Assembly: GCA_030641465.1 (NCBI GenBank)
Contig: DAOWHK010000149.1
Coordinates: 1-10,405 of the forward strand
DNA: 10,405 bases
DNA from: Parachlamydiales bacterium
GTDB taxonomy: Bacteria; Chlamydiota; Chlamydiia; Chlamydiales; Simkaniaceae
Direction: 5' to 3'
Each line of letters opens with the position of its first letter. Positions within the stretch are counted from its first letter, which is position 1. The notes under the pieces are model-generated. The model made no database searches, was not told the DNA's origin, and saw nothing but the letters and a program-made list of their open reading frames with translations. The position numbers and the translations under genes are program-made. This document shows, in pieces, positions 1 through 4,900 of this stretch.

Positions 1-156
1 CACGAGCTAAACATCATTGCAAACGCGGACCATATCATCGATTTGGGCCCAGGTGGTGGCGATCAAGGAGGCCATATTATCGCACAGGGCAGTCTTAAAG
101 AAATCTTATCAAATAAACGGTCCATTACAGCGAAATATCTTCAAGAGATTTTTTGA
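1..156 (+). CDS. uvrA: UvrA excinuclease ABC subunit A, C-terminal end (partial)
   Basis: The window opens inside a coding frame that gives 51 residues and a TGA stop at 154-156. The residues contain the ending typical of UvrA: ADHIIDLGPGGGDQGG, then an I(I/V)AQG stretch and a final S-x-T-x-x-YL. In UvrA this follows the second ABC ATPase signature and Walker B region; the initial H is probably the histidine of the switch 'EHN' motif, here HELN. UvrA is the damage-recognising ATPase of nucleotide excision repair and acts with UvrB and UvrC on cytoplasmic DNA. Only the last part is present, so total length and domain layout cannot be judged. A hairpin with a T-run 40 bases downstream suggests that it ends a transcript. 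I am confident of the family because the Gly-rich terminal motif is distinctive. Confidence 0.93.
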   Translation, partial: HELNIIANADHIIDLGPGGGDQGGHIIAQGSLKEILSNKRSITAKYLQEIF

Positions 157-178
157 AACTGGAATTAAAAGATAAATA

Positions 179-208
179 TTGCTATCCTAGAGCTACTGAA
201 CTTAATAT
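179..208 (+). promoter_or_regulatory. Candidate sigma70-type promoter for ffs
   Basis: TTGCTA (179-184) and TAATAT (203-208) are separated by 18 bases. This would start transcription near 215-220, just at the 5' end of the SRP RNA at 221. The position relative to the RNA is the main support, since both boxes deviate from consensus. The -10 box falls inside the loop of the putative uvrA terminator hairpin (196-220), so the two signals overlap. Confidence 0.4.
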
Positions 209-220
209 TCAGATTTTTTT
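196..220 (+). terminator. Weak intrinsic terminator after uvrA
   Basis: CTGAA (196-200) pairs with TTCAG (208-212) around a 7-base loop, followed by A and seven Ts (214-220). The stem has only 5 bp, so it is a weak terminator by itself. Its place between the uvrA stop and the SRP RNA is right for one. It overlaps the proposed ffs promoter. Confidence 0.4.
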
Positions 221-316
221 GCTGGGGACCTCATAGAATAAGGCCGCTCGAACCAGGTCAGGACCGGAAGGTAGCAGCCATAAGAGCACCGCCTTTTGCT
301 ATGAGTTCTCTCCAGC
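221..316 (+). ncRNA. ffs: Signal recognition particle RNA (4.5S type)
   Basis: This is the RNA scaffold of the bacterial signal recognition particle. It binds Ffh and the receptor FtsY and targets nascent membrane proteins to the translocon. The conserved helix-8 core is present: GGTCAGG (257-263), the GGAA tetraloop (267-270) and AGCAGCC (274-280). The ends pair as expected for a single long hairpin: GCTGGGGACCTCATAG (221-236) with the stretch CTATGAGTTCTCTCCAGC that ends at 316. An inner stem joins AAGGCCGCTC with GAGCACCGCCTT. The 96-base length fits the small 4.5S class without an Alu domain. Six Ts (317-322) directly after the outer stem form a natural terminator. The ends are inferred from pairing, so a few extra bases on either side are possible. 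Confidence 0.95.
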
Positions 317-330
317 TTTTTTCATATTAT

Positions 331-494
331 GGGAGTGTTGAAAACGCCCTTCCTCAAGTCTTTGTCGCTCTTTTTATCAAATTTCGCAATTTTGTAAACT
401 GCTTATATTCAGACATATACTAGTTTGCAAAATTACAAAATTTGAAAGAAAATCTTCGAAAAATCCTTAGTTAAGCGACGTTCTCAATACTCCC
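331..494. repeat. Degenerate 164-bp palindrome between convergent genes
   Basis: The ends are imperfect inverted repeats: GGGAGTGTTGAAAACG (331-346) against the reverse complement of 479-494, with 2 mismatches in 16. An inner pair lies at 377-400 and near 421-444, where a stretch beginning TCAAATTT and ending AAACT matches its inverted partner with about 3 mismatches in 24. The centre (about 397-427) is again partly self-complementary. The 30-33 bases between outer and inner arms match only weakly. It could be an old MITE-like element or a large bidirectional terminator for ffs (+) and mazG (-). Its right arm covers the last 11 bases of mazG including the stop. No target duplication is evident. 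It does not resemble the element at 1119 and 8800. Confidence 0.6.
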
Positions 495-1104
495 ACTCGC
501 AAAATGCCTTCTCATGCTTCCCAAGAGTTTTTCTAAGAGCTGCCTCAAGATCTATGCCTTGGGCTTCTGCATCATGAACAAGAGAAAGAAGCTTTTCTCC
601 CATTTCCTCTTCGTTTTGCTGTTTAACCTCATAAGGCAATTCAAATTTTTTACGACGCATTACTCCAATAATTTTTTGAGCTCTAAAAAGCCCCTCTAAA
701 GTTTTTGGGATCCCATCAAGCGCGCTTTTACGCTCCTTTTTTTCACTCTTCTTAATCGTGTCCCAGTTTTCCATGATCTCTTCCATATTTTCTACTTTTG
801 TATCCCCAAACACATGAGGATGGCGACGAATCATCTTTTCCACAACTTTTGTGATCATCGATGCAACGGTAAAGTCCTTCTGCCTTTTAGCAACCATGCA
901 AAAAAAGATGACGATATAAAAAAGATCGCCGAGCTCTTCTTCAAGTCCCTCTATACTCTTTTCATCAATGGCTTCTAAAATCTCATGCGCCTCTTCAATC
1001 ACATAAGGTCTTAAGGATTCAAAAGTTTGCTTGATGTCCCAAGGACATCCCCCTTCTCCATTAAGCTTTATCGCCACTTCCATTAATTGATCAAACTCTT
1101 TCAT
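484..1104 (-). CDS. mazG: MazG-family nucleoside triphosphate pyrophosphohydrolase
   Basis: MazG enzymes hydrolyse NTPs or dNTPs to the monophosphate and pyrophosphate, and are thought to clear abnormal nucleotides or modulate stress nucleotides. The protein is 206 aa from the chosen start. Seen here: GGCPWDIKQTFESL near residues 18-31, the metal-binding EExxE (E37, E38, E41) and ExxD (E57, D60) of the N-terminal MazG domain, and the linker ALDGIPKTLEGLFRAQKI. The C-terminal half aligns with the second MazG domain (LGIDPEEALRK-like end) but is shortened. Its EELGD motif reads EEMGE and the preceding EExxE is missing, so only the first domain looks catalytic. E. coli MazG has 263 aa. An in-frame ATG 51 bases upstream was rejected: the start at 1104 has AAGGAG in ideal position, and the extra codons lie within a mobile repeat. 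It converges on ffs. Confidence 0.9.
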   Translation of the reverse strand: MKEFDQLMEVAIKLNGEGGCPWDIKQTFESLRPYVIEEAHEILEAIDEKSIEGLEEELGDLFYIVIFFCMVAKRQKDFTVASMITKVVEKMIRRHPHVFGDTKVENMEEIMENWDTIKKSEKKERKSALDGIPKTLEGLFRAQKIIGVMRRKKFELPYEVKQQNEEEMGEKLLSLVHDAEAQGIDLEAALRKTLGKHEKAFCEWEY

Positions 1105-1118
1105 CCGGATCTCCTTTT

Positions 1119-1280
1119 TATACATAAACCGATTCAAGACTTGAAATTTTAACAAGAAGGATCCTTTAGAACTTTATCCGGAGCAAGTGACATTGCCTGT
1201 AGGCAAGCCGCGAGTGAGGATAAAATTCTAAAGGAAAGCCGACGAAGTTAAAACCCAAGTCTTGAATCGGTTTGTGTATA
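1119..1280. mobile_element. MITE-like palindromic element, copy 1 (162 bp)
   Basis: The element is bounded by inverted repeats of about 34 bp: TATACATAAACCGATTCAAG at the left and its inverse, with one mismatch in the first 24 bases, at the right end (GGTTTGTGTATA). Internal parts are also complementary, such as the CCTTTAGAA/TTCTAAAGG pair, and a short TTGCC-TGTA-GGCAA hairpin sits at the centre. The whole could therefore fold into one long hairpin. A second copy in the same orientation lies at 8800-8962. Shared sequence stops exactly at TATA...TATA, consistent with a TA target-site preference as in Tc1/mariner/IS630-type MITEs; that class is inference. It has no coding capacity, so movement would need a transposase elsewhere. 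Its left end is 14 bases from the mazG start codon, next to the Shine-Dalgarno. Confidence 0.85.
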
Positions 1281-1328
1281 TCTATAGAATTACATAAAAT
1301 TTGATTTTACAACAAGTTTTTAATTCAC

Positions 1329-1356
1329 TTGTGATCAATTCGTAACAAACTATAAT
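1329..1356 (+). promoter_or_regulatory. Sigma70-type promoter for the 93-aa gene
   Basis: TTGTGA (1329-1334) and a perfect TATAAT (1351-1356) are spaced by 16 bases. The predicted start is near 1363, giving a leader of about 30 bases that contains AAAGGAG (1381-1387) 7 bases before the ATG at 1395. It lies in the AT-rich gap between the MITE and the small gene. Confidence 0.65.
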
Positions 1357-1394
1357 TAACGAACAAAGTTAATCTTTTAAAAAGGAGTCTTTAC

Positions 1395-1676
1395 ATGGCT
1401 TTTATTACTGATGTAATTACAGAAAATGCCCCCGATTTTTCCAGCTATGTCGCGAGCGCAAGAGATTGCACAATAGAAAAAATGGAACAGCTTAGATCTG
1501 CAATAATTAGCGAGTGGCACGAGATCGAACCAAAAGTCGTTAAATGGGGCCCAGCAATCCTTGGCGGAGCATGCTTCACGTACATGTTCCCCTATACAGT
1601 CGGCGTCGCGGTGATCTCCACGAGCTTACTCTATTATTACGCTCCCAGCCTAAACTCTGAAGCTCCTTCAGAGTAA
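1395..1676 (+). CDS. Small hydrophobic protein of unknown function (93 aa)
   Basis: I do not recognise this protein. It begins with an amphipathic, charged half (residues 1-50: ...ARDCTIEKMEQLRSAIISEW...) followed by a hydrophobic stretch at about 52-82 (GPAILGGACFTYMFPY, then VGVAVISTSLLYYY). That stretch is long enough for one long or two short membrane passes with a Pro/Tyr break between them. The tail is short and acidic (NSEAPSE). There is no typical Sec signal peptide at the N terminus. The start is well supported by AAAGGAG 7 bases upstream and a strong promoter; a hairpin spans the stop codon. The hydrophobic part resembles residues 24-56 of the giant protein encoded next door (Y-x-F/C-P followed by an Ala/Val-rich run). 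A joint membrane-associated role is possible but only inferred. Confidence 0.75.
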   Translation: MAFITDVITENAPDFSSYVASARDCTIEKMEQLRSAIISEWHEIEPKVVKWGPAILGGACFTYMFPYTVGVAVISTSLLYYYAPSLNSEAPSE

Positions 1677-1687
1677 AAATATTTTTT
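1654..1687 (+). terminator. Hairpin across the stop codon of the 93-aa gene
   Basis: ACTCTGAAG (1654-1662) and CTTCAGAGT (1666-1674) form a perfect 9-bp stem with a 3-base loop. A T-run (1682-1687) comes 7 bases later. The gap makes it a poor intrinsic terminator on its own, but it could protect the 3' end or act with the next hairpin. Confidence 0.4.
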
Positions 1688-1691
1688 GAAA

Positions 1692-1724
1692 GGAAGCGGA
1701 TCACCTATTCGCTTTCTTTTTATT
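1692..1724 (+). terminator. Intrinsic terminator of the 93-aa gene
   Basis: GGAAGCGGAT (1692-1701) pairs over 10 bp (two G-T pairs) with ATTCGCTTTC (1707-1716) around a 5-base loop. TTTTTATT follows at once. The shape and the place 15 bases after the stop codon are typical of a Rho-independent terminator, so the small gene and the giant gene are probably separate transcripts. Confidence 0.75.
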
Positions 1725-1820
1725 CCCCAAGTTTTTAAAATATCTTTTCTTTGTGAAATTTTTATTAGTAAAAACAAAGTTTTTGAATGCGTAAAGAGGG
1801 TTTTTTATTACCCTCATTCG

Positions 1821-1849
1821 TTTATTTTTTTATTATATTATGCTATAAT
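1821..1849 (+). promoter_or_regulatory. Extended -10 promoter of the giant gene, in an AT-rich leader
   Basis: TGCTATAAT (1841-1849) is a perfect extended -10 element. A poor -35 (TTTATT, 1821-1826) lies 17 bases upstream of TATAAT. Transcription would start near 1856 and leave a leader of about 70 bases before the ATG at 1925. The rest of 1722-1924 is very AT-rich and holds no convincing gene. A short stem GAGGGT/ACCCTC (1796-1815) just upstream is the only other visible structure and may be a second, weak terminator. Confidence 0.6.
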
Positions 1850-1924
1850 TAATCACATAAAAACAAAATAACTCAAAGTAAAATAATCGTATTAAATAGT
1901 TTATTTGCTACATAGGTATAAGAT

Positions 1925-4900
1925 ATGGCGACAGGAATTCCCGGAATAGACACAATACTTGACGTAGCAAACTGGACAGCAGAAAATAGTACTGGAATTG
2001 CAAAATTAGCTGGAATTAGTGCACTAAATTATTTTTGTCCACTAGCGGCAGTTGCAACTGCAACAGGAATTTCAATTTACGACAACTTCCCAGCAATCTC
2101 CGATTGGACGCGTGATATTCCAAATACTGCTACGACAGATTTTGAAGAAAATCTAAATACACTTCTTGCTGTAGATCAAACAAGTGGTGCAGTAAACATC
2201 GCTGCAGAAGAAACAGTAATAGCTGTAATGAGCGCGCTCGAAGGATTTGTAGAATTTCCACTTTTATTAACGGGCTCAACAGAATGGACAAATACCGAAC
2301 ATCGAAATCAATTTCAGACCACTTTAGCAGCACTACGAACTCTAGAGGCTCGTGATATTATCCCTCAAAACCTTAGACAGCAACTAAATGCACTACGAGT
2401 TGTTGTGCAAACATACCGCCACAATCAAGCAGGTGCTATCTGGCGTATCACCGATAGAGTCACTGTAAATTCTTCCGTTGAAATTCGAAGATTATCGATT
2501 GCATTATCCTCTCTAACTCCTGGCGAACATGATCGTGCAAATGTTCAGCAAATTGTAACAATGCTCCGAAACCATACTGTAGTTACAAGTGAAAGGCAAA
2601 GCACTTACTTTAATGAGCTTGTATCGGCCTTAGAAACCCTCCAGCAAACGCCTGAAGGACGAGTCACAATCACTCCCCCTCTTCGAACCTTTATTGGCCA
2701 GTCAAATGTAGTTTTTGAGGAAATTACACGCAGTCAAACGAGTACTAGAGAACGAATAGTAGATCTGGCTGCAAGTCGGCTGCCTGAGTCAGTACAAAGC
2801 CTAGTCCGCACACCTCAAGTTGCACCTCCACTCTTACTAAGAGTCTATGAGCGTCTCCAACATCCTGTTCAAGAAGGTGATATTCAGGAGATTTTCAGGG
2901 AGCTCCGCCGTGCATATCCCGGGATTACGCTTGCTGTTCCGGAAGACCCTACAAGAGCGAATGTGATTCCCTGCATTACTGCAGCCTTGCAAGTAAGACA
3001 ACAAGGCGATGCATATCAACTAGTGATCGCTAACCGCGAAGACCTTGCTTTACCAAACTCAGCGCTTTCTCAACTTCCTGAATCGTGGCAAATTGAAATT
3101 CTTCAAGGGCAAAGCAATTCTCAAGCTGTGACAGAAACTTCTTGGTCACCTGGTGCACTTGTAGAAAGGGCTCAAAGAGAGTTACTTTCAGAGCCGACAC
3201 CCGCCTCAGGAAGGTTACTTGAAGCTTACGATCAACTCTTAGCTGTTGATCAACATACGCAAACAATGCTTGCGGCATCCCCAGCTGTAGTCAGAGAATT
3301 AGTACAGCAGCTAAGAACATATGCAGCATATCCTTTGCAACTTCTTAGGCAAGGGCACTGGCAAAATCCTGAAGTTCCAGGGCGAATGAATGAACTTGCC
3401 AATGCATTAGACGGCATTTTAGATGGCGATCAAAGTATATTCCTATCTGAGGATATTCGGAATGAACTCTCACAGGCAAGAGCGGCACTTATTGAAATTC
3501 GCTCGAGACAAAATGGGAGACTTAGACAAGTTTTTGAGCATCGAACAAACGTCAGTGCTGTAATAGAGCAGCGCCAAGGTTTTTTAAGAGACTTTCTTGA
3601 CCTACAGTCATTTTCAAGAGAGACTCTTGAAGCCGCGATCGCTCACTTTAGAGAAGTCCCAGAGATTTTTTCAGAAGACACTCAGCACTATCAAATGATC
3701 GTAAGAGAATTAGAAAGTCTTAACGCAGATAGTCCAATCCTTCTTCCACAAGCTCTACGGGGACTACTTGAGAGCACAAAGTTTATCTACGAGCAAATAG
3801 AAATAACTCAGCAAGATGTTTTTACGCGCGTAACGGAATTTTTACCAGAGGCTTTTAGACCCGGCAGTCAAACACCTCAAGAAGCTGTACATCCACTTAT
3901 TCAGGTATTTGTTGCTCTTGAAAGAGAAGAGCAATTAACAGCCGAAAGCTATGCGCTACTATTAGGTCTATTAGATACTGTTAATCCTGATCTAAGAAGC
4001 ATCCTTCCAGAGGAACTTCCGCAAAATGCGGAAGTTCGAAATGCGATTACTCAGCATCTTGCGGAACGCGGACAACATCCAGAGCAACCTGATAGGCAAG
4101 CTATTCCTGGCTCAACTCTTGCAAGTATGCCAGAGCCATGGCAAAGAGCTGTCATAGAGACACCGAGAAGACTTGAGGCAGTAGCTACTAGTATTCCAAG
4201 TGTTTTAGGTACAATTTCCACAGCTGCAACTGCGTATTTATCTGGAAGTGGAGCTGCTCCGGCAGATTCCCCGGGCGCTCTTGCGATCGTAACATCTCTT
4301 GTAAGTGGTACTGAGGGAACAATCCTCGAAAGAATTACGCAGGCGCTTTCCACACTTCCAGCTCATATTCAAACGGGCACATACCAAGTTATCCTATCGG
4401 GCCTAAAACTTGCACTTGAAAGTGAGCGGCTAACAACATGGATTACTGGACAATCAAGACTTACTGAGGAACAACAAGAAGCTTTAGAAGCCGATATTCG
4501 AGATGCAATCACTCTATTAACGCAGATTCAAGAAAATCCAATTGATACTGCGCGGCATTTACCTCAACATGTTCTTACAGGACTCGGGATTACAAATGCA
4601 GAGCAAGATATAACAACAGACACACGGGCCATCGAACTTGCAACAAATTATATACGTAATCAGTTTAGCACCTATGTTGTCCACTCAAATGGGATGGCAA
4701 TTCCTGGACTCAACGCAACAACTGCTCCACCTAGAAATTTAACAGAAATGCACTCGGAAATGACGCGAGATCTCGATAGATTGACGCCGACAGAGTCAAT
4801 CCCGCTTGATAGCGCTCAGCTCGATCAAGAACTCAATGTTCAAAAGGAAGCGTTTATAAAAAACTCCACTGCCTTTGCGGCCTTTCAAGCTGTAGAATGG

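Noticed and set aside
1105..1155. Upstream in-frame extension of mazG by 17 codons
   Set aside because: It is read mostly from the MITE, has no ribosome-binding site, and the ATG at 1104 has an ideal AAGGAG.
1686..1871. Open frame of 61 codons after the 93-aa gene
   Set aside because: It lies across the terminator and the promoter of the giant gene, is rich in Phe, Ile and Lys as expected from AT-rich non-coding DNA, and has no ribosome-binding site.
2141..4195. DNA-level tandem repeat in the giant gene
   Set aside because: The two modules match only in protein anchors; no long shared DNA words are visible, so this is an old duplication, not a recent tandem repeat.
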